In this document: positions 43,384 through 52,070 of the stretch, piece after piece
Position numbering within the stretch: position 1 is the stretch's first letter
Layout of the letters: the number at the start of each line of letters is the position of its first letter
DNA from: Cereibacter_A sp052244495
GTDB lineage: Bacteria > Pseudomonadota > Alphaproteobacteria > Rhodobacterales > Rhodobacteraceae
Reading direction: 5' to 3' (one strand)
Length of the DNA: 64,000 nucleotides
NCBI GenBank assembly: GCA_052244495.1
Contig: JBQPXH010000002.1
The notes under the pieces: model-generated
What the model was told of the DNA's origin: nothing
The model's input: only the letters and a program-made list of their open reading frames with translations
Databases searched by the model: none
Position numbers and translations under genes: made by a program

Positions 43384-44322
43384 ATGAGTAGGGTTCGCCA
43401 GTTTCGTCTGATCTTCGTGCTCAACCTCATGGCTGCGGTCATGCTCGGGACCGGTCTTGCCCTGTGGACACCGGACCTTCCACGCGCGGAGCTCGAGAAC
43501 CGCTATCTCGCGAGCCCAGGAGACCTCGTACAGGTCGCCGGTACCACGATCCACATGCGCGACCGGGGGCCGAAGACCGCGCCGGCCGTCATCCTGATCC
43601 ATGGCTTCGGGTCCAGCCTCCATACCTGGAGCGCGTGGCAGGATCGCATGGCCGTCAAGCGCCGGGTTATCAGCTTCGACCTTCCCGGCCTCGGCCTCTC
43701 TCCTCCCGATGCGACCGGCGACTACTCGGACGAACGTGTCTCGCAGATCGTGCTCGCGATCATGGACCGGGCTCAGCTCAAGCGCGCCGATGTCATCGGC
43801 AACTCGATCGGAGGGCGCATAGCCTTCACTTTCGCCGCCGCCCATCCCGACAGGGTGCGCAAGCTCGTTCTCGTGTCGCCGGACGGCTACGAGAGCCCCG
43901 GCTTCACCTATGGTGAGGCGCCGGAGGTTCCGATGCTCGCCCAGGCTGTCCGGTTCTGGCTGCCGAAGCCGCTGCTGCGGCTTTCGCTGGGTATGGCCTA
44001 CGCCGATCCCGAGGTAATGACGGACCAGATCGTGAGCCGCTACCACGATCTCATCCGCGCACCCGGCGTGCGGGAAGCCTTGTTCGACCGGATGCGCCAG
44101 ACCGTTCTCGTGCCGCCAGAGCGCCTGCTGGCGAAAGTCCGGGCGCCTACGCTGCTGCTCTGGGGCGAGGAGGATGCGGTGATTCCCGTCACCAATGCGC
44201 AATCCTATGCCCGCGCCCTCCCGGATGCCCGCACGGTCCTTCTGCCGCACATGGGACACGTCCCGCAGGAAGAAGGCCCTGATCGGTCTCTCGCGCCGGT
44301 CGAAGCCTTCCTTGCCACCTGA
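43384..44322 (+). CDS. Alpha/beta hydrolase, membrane-anchored or exported
   Basis: 312 residues from ATG 43384. A hydrophobic segment (about 8-28) is followed by an alpha/beta-hydrolase fold: oxyanion HGFGSSLHTW, nucleophile elbow GNSIGG with Ser, Asp in WGEEDAVIP, His in HMGHVPQEE. The substrate is unknown; haloperoxidase and lactonase-like hydrolases look similar. The start is uncertain because the open frame extends 138 bases upstream and no strong ribosome-binding site is seen. It is divergent from phaC, and a PHB-related role is possible but unproven. Confidence 0.82.
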   Translation: MSRVRQFRLIFVLNLMAAVMLGTGLALWTPDLPRAELENRYLASPGDLVQVAGTTIHMRDRGPKTAPAVILIHGFGSSLHTWSAWQDRMAVKRRVISFDLPGLGLSPPDATGDYSDERVSQIVLAIMDRAQLKRADVIGNSIGGRIAFTFAAAHPDRVRKLVLVSPDGYESPGFTYGEAPEVPMLAQAVRFWLPKPLLRLSLGMAYADPEVMTDQIVSRYHDLIRAPGVREALFDRMRQTVLVPPERLLAKVRAPTLLLWGEEDAVIPVTNAQSYARALPDARTVLLPHMGHVPQEEGPDRSLAPVEAFLAT

Positions 44323-44422
44323 TCCCGCCGACACCGGACGATGTTCGGCGCATCGGAGTGCGGGGCGCGCTGCAGCCGCGCGATGCGTCGTGGAATGAGG
44401 AGGTCCGGTTTGGGCCGGGGCA

Positions 44423-44447
44423 GGAACCGACGCCCCCGCGACGCGTT
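44423..44447 (+). promoter_or_regulatory. EcfG-type general stress promoter before the PLDc_N gene
   Basis: GGAAC (44423-44427), 16 bases, CGTT (44444-44447): an exact match to the EcfG -35/-10 pattern GGAAC-N16/17-CGTT of alphaproteobacteria. The predicted transcript begins about 30 bases before ATG 44486. Confidence 0.7.
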
Positions 44448-44485
44448 TGCTGGCATACGAGTTCTTCACACAAGGGATCGCGCAG

Positions 44486-44689
44486 ATGGAAATGAATATG
44501 TTTCAGCTTCGGGGCTTCGGCGGCCTCATCATCCTTGCGCTCGATCTCTGGGCCTTGGTATCCATTCTTGGCTCCTCCGCCTCGACGGGGCGGAAGGTGC
44601 TTTGGGCGCTGATCGTCATTCTGCTTCCGGTGATCGGCTTCATCCTGTGGCTGGTCCTCGGTCCGCGAGGGGCGTCGCGCGGAATCTGA
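44486..44689 (+). CDS. PLDc_N-domain small membrane protein
   Basis: 67 residues. Two transmembrane segments (GLIILALDLWALVSILGSS and VLWALIVILLPVIGFILWLVLGPR) form the PLDc_N (phospholipase D nuclease N-terminal) hairpin without any catalytic domain. AAGGGA precedes ATG 44486. Its EcfG promoter and stand-alone form suggest a general-stress membrane protein of unknown activity. The next gene follows after 40 bases and is probably cotranscribed. Confidence 0.8.
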   Translation: MEMNMFQLRGFGGLIILALDLWALVSILGSSASTGRKVLWALIVILLPVIGFILWLVLGPRGASRGI

Positions 44690-44729
44690 CCGGCACTGCT
44701 CAGGGTCCGGTCCGGATGGAGGACTGCTG

Positions 44730-45188
44730 ATGGTCGGGATGCGATCCTACGGCGCGCCGGGGCCCGCGGCGCTTCAGGCGCTCGAGACGCTCCATCTGCG
44801 CTGCGTGGATGTGCTGGCCGGTTTCGAGACGATGGTCGGCCGGGCCGAACCGGAGTTCAGGCCGACGGCCGAGCGGTTCCGGGACCTGCACCGCGCACAG
44901 GCCGGTGAATTGGCCGAGATGATCGCGCGCTTCGGCCGGAACCCCGAAAGCGACGGCAGCATCATGTCCAAGGTCAATCGGGCGGTGGTATCGCTCCGCT
45001 CGATGATCGACGGGATCGACGGCAGCATCCTCGACCAGATCCGTGACGGCGAGCAGCATGTGGTCGATGCCTTCGACGACGCGCTGGGCGAGGGCCAGCC
45101 GCTCGACGTCACGGCCCGGCTGCGCTCCATGCGGCGGGAACTCTGCCTTCTCCTCTTCGAAACGCAGGCAGCCGCGAGCGAACGATAA
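44730..45188 (+). CDS. DUF2383/PA2169-type four-helix-bundle protein
   Basis: 152 residues, all helical. ALQALETLHLRCVDVLAGFETMVGRAEPEFRPTAERFRDLHRAQAGELAEMI resembles the ferritin-like DUF2383 bundle, but the metal ligands of true ferritins are not convincing. A ribosome-binding site (GGAGG) lies eight bases before ATG. Family members are often stress-induced. It is followed by a bidirectional terminator and is likely expressed from the upstream EcfG promoter. Confidence 0.72.
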   Translation: MVGMRSYGAPGPAALQALETLHLRCVDVLAGFETMVGRAEPEFRPTAERFRDLHRAQAGELAEMIARFGRNPESDGSIMSKVNRAVVSLRSMIDGIDGSILDQIRDGEQHVVDAFDDALGEGQPLDVTARLRSMRRELCLLLFETQAAASER

Positions 45189-45247
45189 GCCGGGCAGATC
45201 CTCCTCGACAGCGGTGGTCCGATCAATGATTGGCGTCCACCAACCCA

Positions 45248-45281
45248 GAAAGACCGTGCGCGAGGGCGCTCACGGTCTTTC
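45248..45281. terminator. Bidirectional terminator between the DUF2383 gene and the chemoreceptor
   Basis: GAAAGACCGTG (45248-45258) and CACGGTCTTTC (45271-45281) form an 11-bp stem with a 12-base loop. The A/T-rich foot gives a short U-run on both strands, fitting the convergent genes. Confidence 0.7.
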
Positions 45282-45293
45282 GATCGAGTTGAT

Positions 45294-46565
45294 TCAGGCC
45301 GCTGCCAGGGCCCGCGGCCGGACCTTCCGTGCGTTTCTGATTGAGGTCCCCTCGCCCGGCTGGTCCGCATCGGCCATCTGGTCGATCCTGCAGATGGCCG
45401 CCTTGACCTCGGCAAGACCCTCCGACTGCTGAAGCGCGCTGGCAGCAATGCTGCTGACCAGATCGTCGAGATCCGACACCACGGCGGAGATCTTGGAGAG
45501 GGCCACGCCCGTGTCGGTCACAAGCTGCACGCCCTCGCGCACCTGACCGGACGAACTCGACACGATTTCCCGGATCTGGCGTGTCGCCTCCGCTGATCGC
45601 TGTGCAAGTTGACGCACCTCGGTCGCGACGACTGCGAAGCCACGCCCCGCCTCACCGGCACGGGCGGATTCGACCGCGGCATTCAGCGCCAGCAAGTCGG
45701 TCTGTCGCGCAATTTCGTCGATGACCCCGACGATCTGCCCGATCTGGCGCGAGGACTCCTCGATCCGCGACATCGCGGCGGTGGCCTGCCGCACGATGTC
45801 GCCCGAGCCTTCCGCATCGTGCCGTGCCCGCGACGCGGCCTGCCGCGCCTGAGCCGCGCCCTCGGCGGTCGATTGCGAGGTGACGGCGATCTCCTCGACA
45901 GCGGTCGCGGCCCGTTGCCCCTCGCGCCGCGTCCGGTCTGCCGCTGCCATGGCACGCTCACGGGCCGCTTCCGCTTCTGCCCGCGCATCGGCCGCCTTCT
46001 CCGCCGTCTCTGCCAGCTCCAGCCGGCGGGCTCGCACCTCGGCTGCGGCGCGCGCGCTGAGCATCATCGACCAGACGAGGATCGACGCCTCGAGCACCAC
46101 GATTGCCGCGTGCATCAGCGTGCGCAGCAGGTTGCCCAACGTGTCGGCCGAGGGATAGACCAGCGTCGGAAGGAAGAACCCGAGTGCCAGGTGGTGGACG
46201 GCAGTCAGCACGACACCGAACAGCAGAGCGGGAATGCTGCCCATCGTCGCCGCGATCGCCAGGGCGGCAAAGAACATCATGTGCGAGTCGATCTGCCACG
46301 GATGGCCGGCGAAGGCTGCTGTGAAGGCGATGCACTGACCTACGAGCGCGAGCGAAACGAGGATCGGTCGCGCCTTCGGCGCGAGCGACTTCGAAAGCAG
46401 GGCGAGAACCGCGAAGATCAGCGCCGCAGGAACCGCGATTGCGACAGGGCTGCCCACCAGCCAGGCTGTCAGGGGCGGCAGCGCGCCCAGTGCCACGGCC
46501 ACCGCGCGGGCGGTGCCGCTCGAATCCTTGTCCATCTCGGACTGTTCCATTTCCAACGTTACCAT
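45294..46565 (-). CDS. Methyl-accepting chemotaxis protein without periplasmic sensor domain
   Basis: 423 residues. The N-terminal part holds five to six hydrophobic helices (about 20-175) without a large periplasmic loop. A coiled coil (about 176-230) and the MCP signalling domain follow, with the hairpin tip around IVGVIDEIARQTDLLALNAAVESARAGEAGRGFAVVATEVRQLAQRSAEATRQI. It should signal to CheA/CheW from a membrane-embedded sensor. An AAGG site precedes the ATG. Its first bases overlap a small upstream gene, so the two may be cotranscribed. The ligand is unknown. Confidence 0.9.
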   Translation of the reverse strand: MVTLEMEQSEMDKDSSGTARAVAVALGALPPLTAWLVGSPVAIAVPAALIFAVLALLSKSLAPKARPILVSLALVGQCIAFTAAFAGHPWQIDSHMMFFAALAIAATMGSIPALLFGVVLTAVHHLALGFFLPTLVYPSADTLGNLLRTLMHAAIVVLEASILVWSMMLSARAAAEVRARRLELAETAEKAADARAEAEAARERAMAAADRTRREGQRAATAVEEIAVTSQSTAEGAAQARQAASRARHDAEGSGDIVRQATAAMSRIEESSRQIGQIVGVIDEIARQTDLLALNAAVESARAGEAGRGFAVVATEVRQLAQRSAEATRQIREIVSSSSGQVREGVQLVTDTGVALSKISAVVSDLDDLVSSIAASALQQSEGLAEVKAAICRIDQMADADQPGEGTSIRNARKVRPRALAAA

Positions 46566-46873
46566 GGGTCGCCTTCAGATCCACAAAGAGCCAGCAGTTT
46601 GGATGCGTCGAGCACAAGCCACGCGCCCGCCGAAAGGAAGGTTTCCGCCGGGGCGCCGACCGCAAGCACCGATAACGGCGCGTGGATCGGGCCGACCAGT
46701 CTGCCCCCTGCCGTCTGGACGACCTCCTCCGGTCCGCCGTTCCATGGCGGTGCAACCACCACAAACGGCTCCCGCACATCGACTGAAGCCATGGCCGCGA
46801 TCCCCGCGACCTCGACGCCGAGGCAGGCCGTAATTCCCAATGTGACAAGCGGCAGCAGCGGAAGGGCCTTCAT
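46559..46873 (-). CDS. Small exported hypothetical protein
   Basis: 104 residues. The N-terminal hydrophobic stretch (ALPLLPLVTLGITACLGVEVAGIAAMAS) looks like a signal or anchor. The rest contains FVVVAPPWNGGPEEVVQTAGGRLVGP and LVLDASKLLALCG. It overlaps the chemoreceptor start by seven bases, suggesting coupling. I do not recognise a family. A partner role for the chemoreceptor is speculation. Confidence 0.6.
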   Translation of the reverse strand: MKALPLLPLVTLGITACLGVEVAGIAAMASVDVREPFVVVAPPWNGGPEEVVQTAGGRLVGPIHAPLSVLAVGAPAETFLSAGAWLVLDASKLLALCGSEGDPW

Positions 46874-47253
46874 GCCGGACTTCTACGCCCGGAGCTTGAC
46901 CATGTCGTTAATTCTTCAATTCAAGATACGAAAGACTGTGCGTCCTCGGCGAAAGGCGGTGCCCGAAAGATGCACCCGGTCGCCGGCATCCCTGGCCTGA
47001 ACGACCAATGTGCAAGGGGCCTCCAATCATCTCACCGGAGGCACAAGGGCACCTTCGGGCGCGACGTGAGGGGAGGGTGCCGCCGGCTGGCGAACCGGCC
47101 GCCGGCGGTCAAGGATCTGATCATTCTGCGAGATTACTCTCGCACACTACTGGCCGCTCGTTTGAGCCCACGGCTCCTTGGCTTGCCGGCGCAGGCGTTG
47201 CCGCCCCGGCGAGCGATGCGGGATGCGGACGGCGGAAGGCCGGGAAGATGGGG
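46874..47253. other. 380 bp gene-poor region beside the decayed oxidase cluster
   Basis: An AT-rich patch (TTAATTCTTCAATTCAAGATACG, about 46908-46931) next to the small exported gene is a plausible promoter area. The remainder is GC-rich with several short inverted repeats (for example around 47030-47110). No supported gene. Confidence 0.4.
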
Positions 47254-47658
47254 TCACTCATGTGGCCCGCCTTTTCCAGTTCTCACCGCCCCGGCCACAC
47301 TTGCCGGCCGAATCACCTGACCGCTACTGAGGATCCTCGGCTCAGGCGGGGCAGGTATCCCCCAGACCAAGGCGATACTGTTGGCGAGGGTGGCGACCAG
47401 GAAGATCAGGCTGGAGAACAGGCCCCAGACCGCGAGGAAGCGTGTGCGCCCTTCGGCGTAGCTGAAGAGCAGATAACCGAAGAGGCAGCCCTCGGTCAGG
47501 ATCAGCGTCAGCATCCCCCAGGCGCCGAGGCTGCCGTGGCCCACGCTGCCGTGGGTCATGGGGCCGAAGGTCAGGATCTCGTGGGCGCGCCCGTCCTGGC
47601 GCAGGGTCGCGCCGGAGCGGCGGCCTTCGGTCAAGCGGGGCAGGAGGGTTCTGCTCAT
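47254..47658 (-). pseudogene. Cytochrome oxidase subunit III-like remnant
   Basis: 134 codons. After a polar start, GAWGMLTLILTEGCLFGYLLFSYAEGRTRFL and a second hydrophobic stretch (VWGLFSSLIFLVATLANSIALVWG) resemble the N-terminal helices of heme-copper oxidase subunit III. It is far shorter than the usual five to seven helices. It overlaps the subunit I remnant by four bases as in an operon. Given the damaged neighbours I treat it as a truncated remnant; it could also be a small accessory subunit. Confidence 0.5.
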
Positions 47659-49080
47659 CGGCGGTCTTCTGCGATGAGGCCGAGGCTTCGCCGCGGCCAG
47701 AGCCAGCCGAGGAGGCAGGCGGCGAGCGCGAGGACGCCCGCGCCCGCCCAGACCCAGCCGCGCAGCAGGAGCGCGGTGAAGAGCAGCGACAGGGCGAGGG
47801 TGGTGAAGAAGGGCCAGAGGGAATCCCAGAGCAGGTCGGCGATGTCCTGCGGCTCCGCATCGACCGAGGTCGTCACCAGCGCCTCCTTGCTGCGGTCGAG
47901 CAGCGGCCCGTGGACGAGCGATGACCGTCCGGTTCCCTCGTCAAGCCGGTCCTCCCAGAGCGGGTGGCGGCTGGCCACGACCGGGATGGTGGCGAAGTTC
48001 CACGGCGGGGGCGGCGAAGAGACCGCCCATTCGAGCGTCGGCGCGTCCCAGGGATTGGGACCGGCGGGCGGGCCCGATCGGAGGGAGCGCAGTACGTCCA
48101 CCAGGAAGACCAGAATCCCCACCGCCATGACGAAGGAGCCCAGCGTCGTGACCATGTTGACCGCACCCCAGCCGGCGCCCTCGGGATAGGTGTAGATCCG
48201 CCGCGGCATGCCCATGAGGCCGGTCCAGTGCATCTGCAGGAAGGCCGCGTTGAATCCGGTGAAGATGAGCCCGAAGGCCCAGGCTCCGAGGCGCGGGCTC
48301 ATCATCCGGCCGGTCATCTTGGGTAACCAGAAGTGTATGCCGGCGAGCACGCCGAAGAGATTGATCCCGATCAGGACGTAATGGATGTGCGCCACCACGA
48401 AATAGGTGTCGTGAAGCTGGAAATCGGCCGCAACCGAGGCGGTCATGACGCCTGAAACCCCGCCGATCGTGAACATGACGACGAAGGAGGCGCAGTAGAG
48501 CAAGGGAATGGTCAGGATTGGTCGACCTGTACGGATGGTCGCGATCCAGGCGAAGACGGCGATGGCCGACGGGATGGTGATGATGAAGGAGGCACCCGAG
48601 AAGAAGGAGAGCGCCATGAGGGGATGTTGTTCGGCACCGCTCCAGCGAGGAAGCTTGCGTAGATGAAGAGCCCGGAAGCGAGGAAGACCCAGTAGGAAAA
48701 GGCGTTCAGCCGTGGAAAGGCCATGTCGCGCGCGCCGAGCGGCGGCGGGAAGAGATAGTTCGAGAAGCCCGACAGCACCGGCAACGCATAGAGGAAGATC
48801 ATGGTGATGCCGTGGATCGAGAAGAGCTCGTTGTACTGCTCGGGGTCAGCAGCGACTGGTCGGGCCGGGCGAGCTGGACACGCAGCGCGAGCGCCTCAAG
48901 CCCGCCAAGAAGCAGGAAGGCGAAGGCGGTCACGAGGTAGCGCAGCCCGATCTCCTTGTGGAAGACCGTGCCGATCCAACCCGTCAGACCGGGCCCTGTC
49001 CTCCAGATCCGGTCGAGCCTGCGGCGCAGATCCGGCGTATCGGGACCGAGGCGGGGCGTGCGGCTGTAGGGGTCTGTCAT
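47655..49080 (-). pseudogene. Cytochrome c oxidase subunit I (caa3 type), frameshifted and internally deleted
   Basis: Three pieces of one subunit I are in different frames. The N-terminal piece (49080 to about 48845) ends at ARPDQSLLTP. A frame change, which looks like one lost base, leads to QYNELFSIHGITMIFLYALPVLSGFSNYLFP and ASFLAGAVPNN (to about 48625). There, sequence for roughly 200 residues is missing, and it resumes in a third frame with LSFFSGASFIITIPSAIAV. The missing part contains the His ligands of CuB and the Tyr-His crosslink region, so the protein cannot be active. The C-terminal part (HDTYFVVAHIHYVLIG, with two heme ligand His) is intact to 47655. Confidence 0.85.
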
Positions 49081-49252
49081 GCGGCCTTCCCTGTTCCCGA
49101 GTGCACGGGCGCTTCGGCCGATGCCGGACGCTGCGGTCGGTGTGGACCGTCGACCTCGGCCCGCCCCCCTCTCACGTCCTTCGCCGCGGCGTCGGATCCG
49201 AATGTCATGGTGCCGTCGCGCGCGGCAGTCGGACGAAGGGGCGCCGCGGCAC

Positions 49253-50221
49253 TCATTCGAGTGTTCCGAGCCATGCCAGAAGCGCGGCGAGCTCGGCCTC
49301 GGTGAGATGCGGAGCGGGCATGTAAGCGCCCGGTTTCAGCGCCTGCGGATCGGTGATCCAGGCCGTCAGCTGCTCCGGCGTGTTGGGCAGGATGCCCCCG
49401 GCCATCGTGCTTCGGCTCATCAGATGCGTGAGATCCGGCCCGACGCGTCCTCGGGCAGGCGTTCCCCGGACCCTGTGGCAGGCGCCGCAGGTCTGGAGGA
49501 AGACGGTTCGACCCTGTCTTTGCCCCTCGGTCGTGGGCTGGGCGGTCGCCCGGCGCTCTCGCTCCATCCACGCATCGAAGGCATCGGGCGGGTCGGCGAA
49601 GACCCGGAGCGCCATGTTCGCATGCTGCAGGCCGCAGTATTCGACGCAGCGCCCCTCCCAGACGCCGGCCTTGTCGGCCTGCAGCCACGTCATGTTCTCC
49701 TGTCCCGGTATCAGGTCGGTCTTGCCGCCAAGGGCCGGCACCCAGAAGAAGTGGATCACAGCCGCAGATCTCAGCCGCAGCTTAACCGGCTGGCCGACCG
49801 GAATGTGTATCTCGTTCGCCGTGACGAAGCTTCGGTCCGCAGCTTCCGGATCGACGTAGCGGACTCCCACCACCATTGCAGGGCCGTCACCTCAAGGCTG
49901 AAGGCCGGCCGGGGCGCTACCATCGCGTTCAACGCCCGCACGGTCCATCCGGTGAAGCCGAGGAGGACGACGGTCGTCAGCAGAAGGCCGCCGTAGATCC
50001 AGCATGGCGTGCCTCTCGTCGGCCCGATGGACGGAGGCACGGTCGGCCGCGGGATCCACGCCGCGCTGCACCCGCCGGAGCCCGAAAAGCACGAAACCCG
50101 CGATCAGCACGACGACGAGGATCGACACCCCCAGCAGCGCCCAGAGGAGCGGCGTGATGCCGTCGCCCGGTCGGCCTGCAGTCGCAAGGTACTGATAGGG
50201 AGCAGCGGCATGTGCAGGCAC
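49253..50221 (-). pseudogene. Cytochrome c oxidase subunit II with C-terminal cytochrome c domain, two frameshifts
   Basis: The N-terminal part (from 50221: signal-like start, then PLLWALLGVSILVVVLIAGFVLFGL, helix 1) loses frame at about 50000-50040. Helix 2 and the LEVTALQWWWE motif continue in another frame to about 49875. A second shift leads to VRYVDPEAADRSFVTANEIHIPVGQPVKL. The CuA site CVEYCGLQHANM and a cytochrome c motif CGACH are still intact, so decay is recent. Nothing restores a single frame without two base changes. It stands upstream of the damaged subunit I, as in caa3 operons. Confidence 0.82.
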
Positions 50222-50849
50222 GGCAAGGATCAGGAGCAGGGGGCCAGCCTCATTCCGTTACCGGGCCGGGCTGCGACGGCCTGCAGCACGCCCCAGTCCG
50301 CCGGATGCGGGGCGTCCGGGTGAGACCCGGCCGGCGCCGGTGGGCTCGAAGACTGCAGGAAAATGATCTTTCATGCCGTCACCATCTCTGCGGGGACGCC
50401 AAAGGAACAGGTCGCGACGGGTAAGGTTCCGCTCAGTGGAGAAGATGATGCCGGAGAACCCGCGTGGCGGCTCCGGCGTGCAGTAGGTCGTCAAGCGGCC
50501 GAAGCCCTCGGCGGGTTCCGCCCGCTGATGCCCAGTTCAAGTGGTGGCCGCGACCGGTGCGGTTCGCCTTCTGCATCAGGTGCATCAGGCGAAGCCGCAT
50601 GTCCTTGTCCTCAGGCGCCGGTCCCGGCGCCTCCATGGGCTCGAAGGGCGCTCTTCCGGAAAGGCCTATCGGGGCCGAGGCGCCGCGCGTGACGTCGTGG
50701 ATCACTGACCGGCCGGTTCCGTCCGCCTCGCCAATGGCAGTTCGACGTGCCGATCTCCGAACCGATCGCCCCCATCCGCCGATGCGCAGCAGCCCGTCCA
50801 CTCTCTCTGCTCCGGAGGCGCGAACGGCGCTCAGGGCGACGCGTGGGCG
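50222..50849. other. 628 bp without a supported gene, upstream of the oxidase remnants
   Basis: Only short open frames occur on both strands (for example 50433-50801 minus), none with recognisable motifs or a convincing ribosome-binding site. Since the adjoining oxidase genes are decaying, this may be further eroded coding sequence, but I could not identify a parent gene. Confidence 0.4.
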
Positions 50850-51698
50850 TCAGGCGCCGCAGCGCCAGGAGCCGCGATAGCCCACCTCCAGTCCTCGATC
50901 GAGCGCGAAGAGCAGTTCGGCATCCGACCTCCAGCCACCCTCTTCGCCCAGCTGCCGCACCCTCATCAGGACGCCGGGGGCGGTGAAGGCCATTCCCTCC
51001 ATGGATCCGTCCGGCTCAAGCGGGACAAGCACGCCGTTCAGTTTCATCACGGCGCCCCCGGCGGAGGCCCAGAGGATCGGATCGGAGCCCTCGCCGCGGC
51101 GGAAGGTGCAGCGCTGGGTGCCGGTGACCACCTCCTCTGCCTCGATCCTCGCAATCGGAGAGGGATCGAGTTCGGCGATCAGCGGGGTTGAAAGCGCCTC
51201 GTCCAGATCGCCGACATGGGCGGGCGGGTCGATGTAGACGCTGTCCACCGTCCGCCCGGCCGAGACCTCCGCCACGAGATACCGCATCTCCGCGATCTCG
51301 CGCCGCTGCGCCGCCGCGATCTCGTCGGCCAGCTTCCGCACGCGCGGATCCTTAATATCGGCACGTTCCGAGGTCATGATGGCAATGGAGTGGTGCGGGA
51401 TCATCGCTTCCATGTAGCTCGTGCCGCTGACCGTGACCTGGCTGCGGACGAGCCAGAGCGACAGGGCGAAGCCGATGACCGCCGTCACGAAGATCGCCGC
51501 GTTCAGCGCGCGGTTCCTGTACATCCCGAGCATGTATCCCAGCATGATGATGGCCATCGTCGCGCCCATCATCAGCGCCATGTAGACCCGCGTCTCGGAA
51601 AAGAAGACGTGCTTCAGCGAGTAGGTGTTCAGATACATCAGCCCGAACATCACGAGGGTCGAGGTGAGGATCATCAGGCCGAAGCGGATGTAGGACAT
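50850..51698 (-). CDS. DUF305-domain membrane protein
   Basis: 282 residues. Three N-terminal hydrophobic segments (about 4-28, 36-55 and 63-82) are followed by the DUF305 segment with MEAMIPHHSIAIMTSERADIKDPRVRKLADEI, whose His pair and Met resemble copper-binding in this family. The C-terminal 120 residues are a separate domain with a possible lipid/AMIN-like fold (GTQRCTFRRGEGSDPILWAS) of unknown role. GGGAG precedes ATG 51698. It may relate to copper handling near the lost oxidase, but that is inference. Confidence 0.82.
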   Translation of the reverse strand: MSYIRFGLMILTSTLVMFGLMYLNTYSLKHVFFSETRVYMALMMGATMAIIMLGYMLGMYRNRALNAAIFVTAVIGFALSLWLVRSQVTVSGTSYMEAMIPHHSIAIMTSERADIKDPRVRKLADEIAAAQRREIAEMRYLVAEVSAGRTVDSVYIDPPAHVGDLDEALSTPLIAELDPSPIARIEAEEVVTGTQRCTFRRGEGSDPILWASAGGAVMKLNGVLVPLEPDGSMEGMAFTAPGVLMRVRQLGEEGGWRSDAELLFALDRGLEVGYRGSWRCGA

Positions 51699-52070
51699 GT
51701 GTTTCTCCCAGGATCGTCCACGATGGGCAGGAGCCGGCATCAGTCAGGGATGGGCAGGAGCTGGCATCAGTCAGGGCAACCGGCGGAATGGTCCCGGGTT
51801 CCGCGCGGAGAAGAGGAGCGTAAGGGCATCACGCCCGGATCGACGCTCGGCCAGCCGTCAGCTCGCCTGCCGCAGAGGGCGCATTGCCGAGGCCCTACAC
51901 CCCCAAGGTGCCGCTCCCGTCGCATGGGGCGGCGATGCGCTTGGTCAAGTGACCAGCACCGCGACGGGCCGGAGTCGCCTGATGGTTCGATGGGCTGCGC
52001 GGGCATGGTGCCGCGGGCCTCCGACATGAGGCGCCCTGACGCAGCGGGGCTTGCTGGGCTTTCCAGAAGG
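51699..52070. other. 372 bp intergenic region between DUF305 and the outer-membrane protein gene
   Basis: No supported gene. The notable feature is a 27-bp tandem duplication next to the DUF305 start (listed separately). The rest is GC-rich with stray open frames. Confidence 0.5.
51722..51775. repeat. 27-bp tandem duplication
   Basis: The unit GATGGGCAGGAGCYGGCATC plus AGTCAGG occurs twice without a gap (51722-51748 and 51749-51775), differing by one C/T. It lies 24 bp upstream of the DUF305 start codon, in the expected leader. Confidence 0.9.

Noticed and set aside
49077..49688. Open frame overlapping the subunit II remnant on the same strand
   Set aside because: It is an alternative frame of the subunit II/cytochrome c sequence without motifs of its own.
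50433..50801. 122-codon open frame upstream of the oxidase remnants
   Set aside because: It has no recognisable domain, a poor start context and an Arg-rich, low-information composition typical of spurious frames.
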